Below are positions 35,464-43,078 of a stretch of 64,000 nucleotides of DNA, one piece after another (positions within the stretch are counted from its first letter, which is position 1; each line of letters starts with the position of its first letter). The position numbers and the translations under genes were made by a program. A model generated the notes under the pieces. It was not told the DNA's origin, did not search any database, and saw only the letters and a program-made list of their open reading frames with translations. The DNA comes from Stenotrophomonas africana (GTDB lineage: Bacteria; Pseudomonadota; Gammaproteobacteria; Xanthomonadales; Xanthomonadaceae). Location: the NCBI RefSeq assembly GCF_013004645.1, contig NZ_JABEME010000002.1:248001-312000 (forward strand), written 5' to 3'.

Positions 35464-36066
35464 GTGTTACGCCGCAATCGACTTCTTCTGTCTGCGGGTC
35501 TGCTCCCGCTTCCGTGGTTCCTGTTCTGGTCCAGCGTTGCTGCCCTGCTCGCGCCGGGTTACAACCCGCTTGCCCAGCACGCCAGCGAGCTGCTGCAGGC
35601 GCCAACGCTCGCAAGCATTTGCGCCAGGATCGCCGCCATCGGCTCCAGTGTCGGCTTCGTGGCGTTCTCCATCGGGGTGTGGCGGGAGTCCGGTCGCCGG
35701 ATTGCCGTAGGTGCAATCTGCTGGTTGGTCTTTGGCATTTCCATGCTGACCAACGGGCTCTGGCCCATGGGCCATCCGATGCATGGCTTCTACACCATCG
35801 GTATCGCAAACGTCATTGCACCGGCGATGTCGCACATCGAACTGAGCGCGTGGTCTGCCAACCGAAGGGCGTACGCCTTGACTGCTATGGCGAGCATCGC
35901 GGGCATCGTCTATCTCTGGTTGAACGTGGTGGGAGCGGATCCGGATGGGTTCAGGGGGCTGACACAGCGCCTGTTCTCGTCGATCAACTCGCTGTGGCCA
36001 TTCCTGGTTGCGCTGTACCTGCTGCGCAGGGGTTCAAGCGCGCTGACGGCGCAGCCTGCGCATTGA
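35464..36066 (+). CDS. DUF998-family integral membrane protein
   Basis: A 200-residue protein with six predicted membrane helices (for example LLPLPWFLFWSSVAALLAPG and AICWLVFGISMLTNGLWPMG). The motif GYNPLAQHASEL after the first helix and MGHPMHG in the middle are usual for DUF998. The start is GTG at 35464 with AAGGATC upstream. The family has no firm biochemical role. It is preceded by the frameshifted gene on the other strand, with no operon partner. Confidence 0.8.
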   Translation: MLRRNRLLLSAGLLPLPWFLFWSSVAALLAPGYNPLAQHASELLQAPTLASICARIAAIGSSVGFVAFSIGVWRESGRRIAVGAICWLVFGISMLTNGLWPMGHPMHGFYTIGIANVIAPAMSHIELSAWSANRRAYALTAMASIAGIVYLWLNVVGADPDGFRGLTQRLFSSINSLWPFLVALYLLRRGSSALTAQPAH

Positions 36067-36121
36067 TGGAAGGGTGTGCAGGCATTTGGGCGATGATTGA
36101 GCGTGCGGAGTTGAGAGCAAG

Positions 36122-36487
36122 ATGAGGATTTTTCGCCGCCAGCTGATCTACGTCAAAGTGCACCAGGACCATTTTACTGCGCGGTTGGTCGGTGGAGACA
36201 GGACCATCCGTCGCCAGTGCCATGCCCTTGGCAATCGCGCGGGCCCGATCAAAGACTTTTCGAATATCCGGCCCCTGCTCAAGGCGATCTTCTCGGAACT
36301 CATGCCCGGGTTCTCTTTCGTCAAGCCGTGGGGGATTCTGCACTTTGATCCGATTGAGTACCCGGTTACGAAGGAGGAACTGGCGGGGTTCCAGAAGGCT
36401 GCCATGCAAAGCGGCGCGAGTTTCTGCTTTCTCTCCACGTGGGAGCAGCGGCATGAAGACAGGGATCTGTTGGAGATGTTCAAGTAG
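36122..36487 (+). CDS. YjaA-like small protein
   Basis: A 121-residue protein. The pattern YVKVHQDHFTARLVGGDRTI, then FSNIRPLLKAIFSELMP and ITKE-like VTKEELAGFQKAAMQSGA, recalls E. coli YjaA and related short actin-fold-like proteins near toxin/immunity genes. The start ATG at 36122 follows GAGCAAG. The function is not established, and the similarity is by eye. It lies in the variable stretch between comM and ubiK. Confidence 0.5.
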   Translation: MRIFRRQLIYVKVHQDHFTARLVGGDRTIRRQCHALGNRAGPIKDFSNIRPLLKAIFSELMPGFSFVKPWGILHFDPIEYPVTKEELAGFQKAAMQSGASFCFLSTWEQRHEDRDLLEMFK

Positions 36488-36935
36488 GGTTCGGCCCGAT
36501 ACTTCGTTCTAGGCCACGCAGATTCTTGGGCCGGTTGGAGGCACTGCGGGAGTCCGCTCTTGACCGAAAGCGGACCCGCAGTCCAGATGATTCCGATATA
36601 TGTGCAGCCATCCGCTTGTAAGAGAGTACGGACACGATCAATCGGATAAATGACGTATGCCAGTGTGACGCCAGAATTCGACTCTACACACCTACGTGGA
36701 GCATGAAGAACCATTTCAGGTGATGACTTCGGCTCAGGGGGGGGGGCGAGGATCTTAGAGATGCATATCTGCACGCTCAATTGATTATGTTAGTTTGATT
36801 GGCTGAACAACACGATTGCTCTTCACGGGATGAGATGCCGGGTGGCGCTGATAGCACTTTTCGAACGCAGCAACAGGAATTTACGCTGGAACGAATCGCA
36901 GAAGTCCTGCGCATCCAAATAGCTAGAGGCCAGTC
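36488..36935. other. Intergenic with repeat and G10 tract
   Basis: No supported gene. GTCCGCTCTTGACCGAAAGCGGACCC near 36553-36580 is a variant of the palindromic repeat at 38392-38417. A G10 run starts at 36737. Low G+C from about 36.6 kb marks acquired DNA. Confidence 0.45.
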
Positions 36936-37271
36936 ATGAGTTCGACCGTCGAGTTCTTTGTTGAGACGATCGCCAAGGATCGCACTGGGAAGCCGGTGTA
37001 CGTAGGTTTTGTTGTCACGGGCGGCCCGATATGCGTCGGAGACAAGTTTGTCTCGATGTATGAAATTCCGAGGACACTGGAAGACATCCAACTGGGACGC
37101 CGGTGCACCTCTCCAGAAAACGTCCGTGACATCTCTATTGGTGTGGATGCAATAGATGCAAACAGGCGGCGAGTACAGGCGTTACCTGATGGCGTGACCG
37201 GTGCACTTTATCTAACGGGTGAAGACGTGAGGTTTATTGGGGCTCGAACTTACTTGCTAACGTCGGGTTGA
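36936..37271 (+). CDS. Hypothetical protein in low-G+C cluster
   Basis: A 111-residue protein from the ATG at 36936. It looks like a compact beta-rich domain (VGFVVTGGPICVGDKFVSMY, then GALYLTGEDVRFIGARTYLL), a layout like a small EF-Tu-type barrel or an immunity protein. No signal peptide. I recognise no family. Its low G+C and clustering with two other unknown genes suggest a toxin-immunity remnant, as often found at variable loci. Confidence 0.5.
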   Translation: MSSTVEFFVETIAKDRTGKPVYVGFVVTGGPICVGDKFVSMYEIPRTLEDIQLGRRCTSPENVRDISIGVDAIDANRRRVQALPDGVTGALYLTGEDVRFIGARTYLLTSG

Positions 37272-37304
37272 TCTAAGTGATCCTCAGCCATCGCCAGCGC
37301 AACG

Positions 37305-37508
37305 ATGCTCGGCGGCGATTGCCAGATAGAGATCCAGCTCTTGCGCGCCAGTGATTTGCCAATCAAGGAAGGTGAGATGAATTTCATACAAGGACAGATT
37401 GTGAAAACTGTGCTTGGAGCGGGGACTACGCTCTATATTTTCAACGCGAATGTCATCAAATACGATCTCCCGATACCACGGGCTCACACTGTCAGGAGCG
37501 ATGGATGA
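37305..37508 (+). CDS. Small hypothetical protein, coupled to the next gene
   Basis: A 67-residue frame, with an alternative ATG at 37377 preceded by AAGGTGAG. The content is beta-like (IQLLRASDLPIKEGEMNFIQ). The end overlaps the next start as ATGA at 37505-37508, the best support that it is translated. It may have a barrel-type fold like its neighbours. No family recognised. Confidence 0.4.
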   Translation: MLGGDCQIEIQLLRASDLPIKEGEMNFIQGQIVKTVLGAGTTLYIFNANVIKYDLPIPRAHTVRSDG

Positions 37509-37942
37509 AGGTCGTCTACAGCTTGCGCAATGATCTTGAGAAAGATCTGTCCAGGATTCGAGATGCGCAATCCTTGACGTTGAACGACGCGATGCCATTG
37601 CTTGGATTAAAAGGCGATAAGGGTCTATTTGGTAGCGAGGAATGGTGGTCCAATATCGAGTCCGGAGTCATTGAGGGTGAGTGCGTCACGGGTGTAATTA
37701 CGAGCCTGTACGTTGCGGGGCAGGAGTGCCTCGATCACCCAAACGAATTCGAGTTCACTCTAAATGATGGGAGTTCAAGGTCGGAAACAATCTTGACGGA
37801 TGATCCAAATTCCATTTCTGCATACGCCATCGGACGGAAAGTTCAAATCCACTACGCGTACGATGAGCTTAAGTGTCCATTGAGAAATGGGCTTCCTCAG
37901 TATCTAGACTTCGTTGTAAAAATAGAGATAGAGGAGTTATAG
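37505..37942 (+). CDS. Hypothetical protein in low-G+C cluster
   Basis: A 145-residue acidic soluble protein (MKVVYSLRNDLEKDLSRI, later SEEWWSNIESGVIEGECVTG). It starts in a 4-nt overlap with the preceding small gene. G+C is well below that of core genes. The size, acidity and aromatic pair WW resemble immunity proteins of polymorphic toxin systems, but no toxin gene is next to it, so this is a guess. Confidence 0.6.
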   Translation: MKVVYSLRNDLEKDLSRIRDAQSLTLNDAMPLLGLKGDKGLFGSEEWWSNIESGVIEGECVTGVITSLYVAGQECLDHPNEFEFTLNDGSSRSETILTDDPNSISAYAIGRKVQIHYAYDELKCPLRNGLPQYLDFVVKIEIEEL

Positions 37943-38049
37943 CGTTAGTTGGCTTCGGTGCGGTGCGCGATGAAGGCGCGGTTCCACTTGCTTTTCATGC
38001 CCGGTTTCTGGCGCGAAGACTCGGTTTGTGAATCCGCGCCTGTGGTGAA

Positions 38050-38138
38050 CGTCCGCTTCTGGCCGGAAGCAGACATCAGCACTGCGTAGGCGTTAGTCCG
38101 GTGCTATTCTCCGCTTTCGACCCAAAGCAGACATTCTC
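38050..38138. repeat. Two copies of the CCGCTT-type palindromic repeat
   Basis: ACGTCCGCTTCTGGCCGGAAGCAGACATC near 38049-38075 in parts, and TCCGCTTTCGACCCAAAGCAGACATT near 38112-38137. Both are imperfect palindromes with the core GTCCGCTT...AAGC(G/A)GAC, related to 38392-38417. Confidence 0.65.
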
Positions 38139-38143
38139 CTCCA

Positions 38144-38380
38144 ATGCCGCGAGTTGCCATAACTGTCCTGCTAGGTGAAGGTGACGACGCCGGATCCGAG
38201 GCTAAGTTCAATGCCGAGTGGGAGCTTGTCGAGCAATGGTTGGACCGCTGGCGAGACAACATGGCTACCTGCCCCGAAAACTTTGAGGGGTGCGGTTGTT
38301 GCTTCGTGTATTGGGAAGTGGATGCACCGCAGTGTGCGCTAGAGGAGCTTCCTTCTCATCTCTTGACCGGCACGTGGTAG
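38144..38380 (+). CDS. Small acidic hypothetical protein
   Basis: A 78-residue protein (MPRVAITVLLGEGDDAGSEA) with a Cys cluster GCGCCFVYWEV near residues 48-58. The start ATG at 38144 follows CTCCA with no good ribosome site, so the exact start is uncertain. It is flanked on both sides by palindromic repeats. No family recognised; it could be an immunity-like or cassette gene. Confidence 0.45.
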   Translation: MPRVAITVLLGEGDDAGSEAKFNAEWELVEQWLDRWRDNMATCPENFEGCGCCFVYWEVDAPQCALEELPSHLLTGTW

Positions 38381-38391
38381 CCGACAACCAA

Positions 38392-38417
38392 TGTCCGCTT
38401 CTGGCCGAAAGCGGACA
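38392..38417. repeat. Palindromic repeat
   Basis: TGTCCGCTT-CTGGCCGA-AAGCGGACA is a perfect 9-bp inverted repeat, the best copy of a short repeat present at least four times between 29 and 38.4 kb. Confidence 0.75.
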
Positions 38418-38469
38418 TCGTTCGAAGACATTGATCTTCCGTCAGCCAAAGCACGGGTCTTTCCTTCCA

Positions 38470-38904
38470 TCAATTGATGATCTCCCCGCTCCCCGAAGCA
38501 ACAAACGCCCTCAACTGCCGAACGAACTCCGCGTCATAGGCTTCCCACTCCGTAATCTCCCCAACCACCCGCAACGGCTGCGCACTCCGATACGACCGTG
38601 TCGGATTCCCGGGGAACTTCTTGTTGGTCACATTCGGATCGTCTTCAAACGGCCCGGTCGGCTCCACCACATACACGCGCGGCCGCCCTTCACCCCGGGC
38701 CATCTCCGCAGCCAGCCCGGCGCCCTTGGCAATGGTGGTGAAGTAGATGTGGTTCATCACCACATTGTCGCGATAGTTGGAGCGGAAGCCCGCACTAAGC
38801 AGCTCGCCCACCGCCAGGTCAGCGCGGGTACCGTGATAGAACGGCCCGGCGACCTGGTCGCAGGTGTCATGCGAAACGGGTGTCCATTCGGTGTCCTGTG
38901 CCAT
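38470..38904 (-). CDS. arr: Rifampin ADP-ribosyltransferase
   Basis: A 144-residue enzyme that inactivates rifamycins by ADP-ribosylation with NAD. It shows the Arr pattern throughout: QVAGPFYHGTRADLAVGELL near the start, HIYFTT, then the highly conserved VYVVEPTGPFEDDPNVTNKK and FPGNPTRSYRSAQPLRVVGE. Length is normal (about 140). Codon use is G+C-rich like the host, so this is probably a resident chromosomal arr rather than a cassette; no attC site is visible. It is next to ubiK in the same direction, with a hairpin between. Confidence 0.93.
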   Translation of the reverse strand: MAQDTEWTPVSHDTCDQVAGPFYHGTRADLAVGELLSAGFRSNYRDNVVMNHIYFTTIAKGAGLAAEMARGEGRPRVYVVEPTGPFEDDPNVTNKKFPGNPTRSYRSAQPLRVVGEITEWEAYDAEFVRQLRAFVASGSGEIIN

Positions 38905-39006
38905 CGCTGCTGCCCCTCTCTGTGCTGCCGGATCGACAGGCCGGCGAGTCTAGGGCGCCCGGTGGGCCTTGCTGCAAGGCCCCATCCGGGAAATAATCTG
39001 TAAACG

Positions 39007-39031
39007 GGAGGCGCGGTGCGCCTCCTTTTTT
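39007..39031. terminator. Bidirectional terminator between arr and ubiK
   Basis: GGAGGCGC-GGT-GCGCCTCC is followed on the plus strand by TTTTTT and sits right at the ubiK stop. On the minus strand it ends the ubiK transcript before arr. Confidence 0.7.
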
Positions 39032-39282
39032 CATTCTGCGGCGCCGCGCCCTTCCAGCTCGCGCACGGCGGTTTCCAGCGCGTCCAGCTTCTGGCGGGTC
39101 TTCAGCAGCACGGCGCGCTGCACTTCGAACTCCTCGCGGGTGACCAGGTCCAGCTTGGCCAGGCCGGCCTGCAGCGCGCTCTTGAAGGTGGCCTGCAGTT
39201 CCTCGCGCGACTCGCGCAGGCCCGGCGGCACCAGGTCGCTGAGGCGACGGGCGAGGTCATCGATTTGATTCAGGTCGATCAT
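39031..39282 (-). CDS. ubiK: Ubiquinone biosynthesis accessory factor UbiK
   Basis: An 83-residue coiled-coil protein (BMFP/YqiC family). MIDLNQIDDLARRLSDLVPP and the long helix EELQATFKSALQAGLAKLDL are typical. The C-terminus is the trimeric coiled coil (LLKTRQKLDALETAVRELEG). UbiK helps assemble the soluble ubiquinone complex with UbiJ. The ATG at 39282 is chosen over the longer frame because it gives the family N-terminus. comM is a frequent neighbour; here the two are separated by about 7 kb of variable DNA. Confidence 0.93.
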   Translation of the reverse strand: MIDLNQIDDLARRLSDLVPPGLRESREELQATFKSALQAGLAKLDLVTREEFEVQRAVLLKTRQKLDALETAVRELEGRGAAE

Positions 39283-39434
39283 GGGGTGCTCCGTGGGGGT
39301 GGGCCCGTGCATCCGGCGCGGGCAGGCCATTCGGGCACAAGGATACTGCCGGCACCCACTGCCCGGACAGGCGGCAGCGGCTTCGCACGGGCCGCGTTCA
39401 GGCGCTATCCTCCACGCCGGAAGACAGGAGATAG

Positions 39435-39776
<342 letters not shown>

Positions 39777-39794
39777 CCCGTTTGGCGGCATGTT

Positions 39795-39867
39795 GTAGAG
39801 CCGAGCCTATGCTCGGCTGCATTTCGCGTGATGCAGGTAGAGCGGTCGAGCAAGCTCGACCCCTACC
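39795..39867. repeat. GTAG-type palindromic element (SMAG-like)
   Basis: Two hairpins in tandem: GTAGAGCCGAGC...GCTCGGCTGC and GTAGAGCGGTCGAGC...GCTCGACCCCTAC. These match the small palindromic GTAG elements described in S. maltophilia, usually placed at gene ends. Here they follow the P-II gene. Confidence 0.8.
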
Positions 39868-39879
39868 AAAGCAAAGCAT

Positions 39880-40539
39880 TTACCGGCGCTTGGCCCACTT
39901 GTAGAACCGCTTCCAGCCCTGGCGCACGGCAGCAACCCACCCAGGGTCGGCCACCAGTGCAGCCTGCGCGGCGCTCGGCGCCTGGCCGGTCACGCGCTGG
40001 CGGATCTTCAGCAGGTTCTTCATGTCGCTGCGGCGCATCTGCCGGCTCAGCGGGCCGCGCCGCAGCCAGCGCGGTACGCGCCAGGCCGAGGTGAAGTCCA
40101 GCAGCACGGGCACGCCGCCGCTGACCACCACGTTGGTGCCATGCAGGTCGTTGTGGGTGATGCCGGCGGCGTGCAAACGACTGAGCGCGTGCTGCAGCTG
40201 CTCGAACACCTCATTGCCGACGGCCTGTGCGGTGCTCAGGGTCTGGCCGGGGATGAACTCCATGCCCAGCGCCAGGCCACCGAGGGTGCCGAGCAGCGTG
40301 GGGGCGTGCTTCCAGCCGCCGAGGCGCTGCAGCATGCGGGCCTCGCGGCGCACCATCAGTCGCGCGATCAGCGAAACGGGAGTGCCGCGGTAGCGGGAAT
40401 AGTCCTTGATGACTGCCTCGCGCCCGTCCAGGCAGGTGCGATAGACGTCAGGGGCCAGGAAGCGTTCGCCGCGCTTGAGCAGCAGCGGGGTGGCGGCCTC
40501 ATCGCCGCAGGAGGAGGGGGGCAGAGCAGGAAGATACAT
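39880..40539 (-). CDS. Lipopolysaccharide-type or RIO-like small kinase
   Basis: A 219-residue protein from the ATG at 40539. Kinase elements are seen: lysine in GREAVIKDYSRYRG, hinge GMEFIPGQTLS, catalytic loop AAGITHNDLHGTNVVVSG and metal motif VLLDFTSAWR. The N-lobe is short. This fits the LPS core kinase (RfaP/WaaP-like) or RIO group more than Ser/Thr receptor kinases. lpxO follows on the other strand with a shared upstream region, so a role in lipid A or core modification is plausible. Confidence 0.75.
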   Translation of the reverse strand: MYLPALPPSSCGDEAATPLLLKRGERFLAPDVYRTCLDGREAVIKDYSRYRGTPVSLIARLMVRREARMLQRLGGWKHAPTLLGTLGGLALGMEFIPGQTLSTAQAVGNEVFEQLQHALSRLHAAGITHNDLHGTNVVVSGGVPVLLDFTSAWRVPRWLRRGPLSRQMRRSDMKNLLKIRQRVTGQAPSAAQAALVADPGWVAAVRQGWKRFYKWAKRR

Positions 40540-40971
40540 GTCGGGGTCTCGGACGACCCGGTGGGTGGCGCAAAGCGTCAAGCGAACCGGTGTTACAGGG
40601 AGTTACTAAGTTTTCGTTAATTTTAGTACTCGCCAGTTCGCTATTCCACGATTTGTCGGAGAAATGTCAGGGGCGTGGCTGGAACAGTTCGTCGCGCTCA
40701 ATCGGACAATTATGTCTCACTTGGTCGACGGTTCTTTCCGAATCAATAGGTTGGGCGTCGCATCGGTTCGTTCATCCGCGGCCCGCTGAACGTCGCGCAC
40801 GTCCGGCTTGACCCCGACGCACGGCCTGCCGACCATAAGCTGTTAATTCGCGACATCGGCGGCCGCACCCTTCGGCACGTCCCCGTTCCCTGCCGCGTTC
40901 CTTACCGATGCTGGCCACCAGGCCGTGCATCGCCCCGATTCCCGTTCCGGCCGCGGCTGGAGGAAAGTGCT
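40540..40971. other. Divergent intergenic region between kinase and lpxO
   Basis: About 430 nt, including an AT-rich block (AGTTTTCGTTAATTTTAGTACT near 40609) that is likely to contain the promoter of one or both genes. No supported gene. Confidence 0.5.
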
Positions 40972-41880
40972 TTGATCATCAAAATCGTCATTGCAGCGCT
41001 GTTCGTCGCCTGCGTGCTGTACATCCACTTCCGTGGCAAGGTCCGCGCGCGCTGGTCGCGCCAGCTGCTGGACCACTCCAGTTTCATGGCCCCGATCAAC
41101 GTGGTCATGTACATGTTCTCGAAGGTGCCGACCACGCCGTTCCTGGACCCGGCCAAGGAGTTCCCGCAGCTGGAGCCGCTGCGCCAGAACTGGCAGATGA
41201 TCCGCGACGAGGCGCTGGCGCTGCGCGATGCACAGAAGATCGCTGCCTCCAGCACGTTCAATGATGCTGGCTTCAATTCGTTCTTCCGCCGTGGCTGGAA
41301 GCGCTTCTACCTGAAGTGGTACGGCCCGTCGCACCCGTCGGCGAAGGCGATGTGCCCGAAGACCACGGCGTTGCTGGAGTCGCTGCCGGACGTGCGTGCG
41401 GCGATGTTCGCGCAGCTGCCGTCGGGCAGCGAGCTGCGTCCGCACCGCGACCCGTTCGCCGGATCGCTGCGCCTGCACCTGGGCCTGGCTACGCCGAACA
41501 ACGACGGCTGCTACATCGAAGTGGACGGCATCAAGAAGAGCTGGCGCGATGGCGAGTGGATGATGTTCGACGAGACCTACATCCACCACGCGCACAACGA
41601 GACGCCCGATGACCGCGTGATCCTGTTCTGCGACATCGCCCGCCCGCTGCGCTTCGGCCTGCCGGGGCTGTTCAATCGTGCGGTGGCGGCCACGCTGCTG
41701 GCCGGTGGTGCCTCGCCGAACCTGCCGGGTGACCCGACCGGTGGCGTCAACAAGGCATTCGGCAGCGTCTACAAGGTGCGCCTGAAAGCCAAGGCGCTGC
41801 GCGAGCGCAGCGTGGTGGCCTACCAGCTGATCAAGTGGGGCCTGGTGGTGGCGGTGATCGCCGGCATCTGGGCGCTGTAA
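40972..41880 (+). CDS. lpxO: Lipid A hydroxylase LpxO (aspartyl/asparaginyl hydroxylase family)
   Basis: A 302-residue Fe/2-oxoglutarate dioxygenase. It has an N-terminal membrane helix (IIKIVIAALFVACVLYIHF), then the family core ending in the iron ligands of LRPHRDPFAGSLRLHL (HxD) and YIHHAHNETPDDRVILFCDI (distal His and Arg). The C-terminal helix VAYQLIKWGLVVAVIAGIWA fits membrane association. LpxO hydroxylates a secondary acyl chain of lipid A. The start is TTG at 40972 with GGAGGAAAG upstream. A SMAG element and terminator follow. Confidence 0.9.
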   Translation: MIIKIVIAALFVACVLYIHFRGKVRARWSRQLLDHSSFMAPINVVMYMFSKVPTTPFLDPAKEFPQLEPLRQNWQMIRDEALALRDAQKIAASSTFNDAGFNSFFRRGWKRFYLKWYGPSHPSAKAMCPKTTALLESLPDVRAAMFAQLPSGSELRPHRDPFAGSLRLHLGLATPNNDGCYIEVDGIKKSWRDGEWMMFDETYIHHAHNETPDDRVILFCDIARPLRFGLPGLFNRAVAATLLAGGASPNLPGDPTGGVNKAFGSVYKVRLKAKALRERSVVAYQLIKWGLVVAVIAGIWAL

Positions 41881-41881
41881 C

Positions 41882-41957
41882 TGTAGAGCCGAGCCCATGC
41901 TCGGCTTGATTTATCGCAACCTGTCCGAAGAGCAGCCGAGCATGGCTCGGCTCTACA
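41882..41957. repeat. GTAG-type palindromic element (SMAG-like)
   Basis: TGTAGAGCCGAGCCCATGCTCGGC at one end and its inverted copy GCCGAGCATGGCTCGGCTCTACA at the other, giving nested hairpins right after the lpxO stop. Confidence 0.85.
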
Positions 41958-41965
41958 GAAAGCAG

Positions 41966-42000
41966 AAAACCCGCGCTGTCGCCAGCGCGGGTTTTTCTTT
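41966..42000. terminator. Bidirectional intrinsic terminator between lpxO and speE
   Basis: AACCCGCGCT-GTCGCC-AGCGCGGGTT has A's before and TTTCTTTT after, so it works in both directions between convergent genes. A further GGTGCCGACC/GGTCGGCACG repeat lies at 42008-42032. Confidence 0.85.
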
Positions 42001-42035
42001 TGCATTGGTGGGTGCCGACCGTTGGTCGGCACGCC

Positions 42036-42887
42036 TTACTTCAATGCCGCCTGCACGAACGGCGGGGTCACCAGCACGCCGGTGTGCAGCGCGGCGGTGT
42101 AGTACAGGGTGTTGAAGGTCTTGGCGGCCGAGTCGGCCTGGCGGAAGTCGAAGCTGCTGTCGCCCTTGCGCGCCATGGTCACGCTCCACCAGCCGGTGGG
42201 GTAGCACGGCTGCGGGAACGGCAGGGTCTTGAACGAGCCGAAGCCGGCCTTGCCCATCTCGGTGCGCATTTCGTTGATCAGGTCCAGCTGCATCAGCGGC
42301 GACTCGGACTGCTGCACCAGGATGCCGTCGTCCTTCAGGGCCTTGAAGCAGCTCTCGTAGAAGGCCTTGTTGAACAGGCCTTCGCCCGGGCCGACCGGGT
42401 CGGTCGAATCGACGATCACCACGTCCACGCTGCCGGCCGGGCAGTTGGCCATGTAGGCCACGCCGTCGTCGAACAGCAGCTCGGCGCGGGCGTCGTCGTT
42501 GGAGTCGCACAGTTCCGGGAAGTGCTTGCGCGCCATCACGGTGACCTGCTCGTCGATATCGCACTGGGTCACGCTCTCCACGCCCTTGTGCTTGAGCACT
42601 TCGCGCAGGGTGCCGCAGTCGCCGCCACCGATGATCACCACGCGCTTCGGCGCGGCGTGGGTGAACAGCACCGGGTGGCTGATCATCTCGTGGTAGAAGA
42701 AGTTGTCCTTGCTGGTCAGCATGATGGCCCCGTCGATGGTCATCAGGTTGCCCCAGTCGGTGGTCTGGAAGATCTCGATCTTCTGGAACGGCGACTGCAC
42801 CTCGTCCAGCTTGCCGGTGATGCGGTAGCCGATGGCCGAGCCGGTGCGCTCGAAGTGTTCGATGTACCAGTTGTTGCTGTCAGTCAT
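42036..42887 (-). CDS. speE: Spermidine synthase
   Basis: A 283-residue aminopropyltransferase converting putrescine and decarboxylated S-adenosylmethionine to spermidine. Seen are the N-terminal MTDSNNWYIEHFERTGSAIG, the catalytic block VVIIGGGDCGTLREVLKH, VDVVIVDSTDPVGPGEGL and the substrate loop. The ATG at 42887 fits the family start; the longer frame is upstream leader. It is divergent from speA, so arginine-derived polyamine synthesis is grouped here. Confidence 0.95.
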   Translation of the reverse strand: MTDSNNWYIEHFERTGSAIGYRITGKLDEVQSPFQKIEIFQTTDWGNLMTIDGAIMLTSKDNFFYHEMISHPVLFTHAAPKRVVIIGGGDCGTLREVLKHKGVESVTQCDIDEQVTVMARKHFPELCDSNDDARAELLFDDGVAYMANCPAGSVDVVIVDSTDPVGPGEGLFNKAFYESCFKALKDDGILVQQSESPLMQLDLINEMRTEMGKAGFGSFKTLPFPQPCYPTGWWSVTMARKGDSSFDFRQADSAAKTFNTLYYTAALHTGVLVTPPFVQAALK

Positions 42888-43078
42888 TGGAAAACAGTCC
42901 TGTTCGGAGGGGTGGAGCCGGGCTGGCGGGCGGGGCCGCGTGGCACAGATGCCACATCCGGACGGATCGGCCCGTTCAGGTTGGAACCTGTCACGGGCGC
43001 GGGCGCGCATGATAACGAACCTGTGGGCATATAGGCGTTATCATGCCCCCCCTTTTATTGCCAACAAGGCCGACTGAA

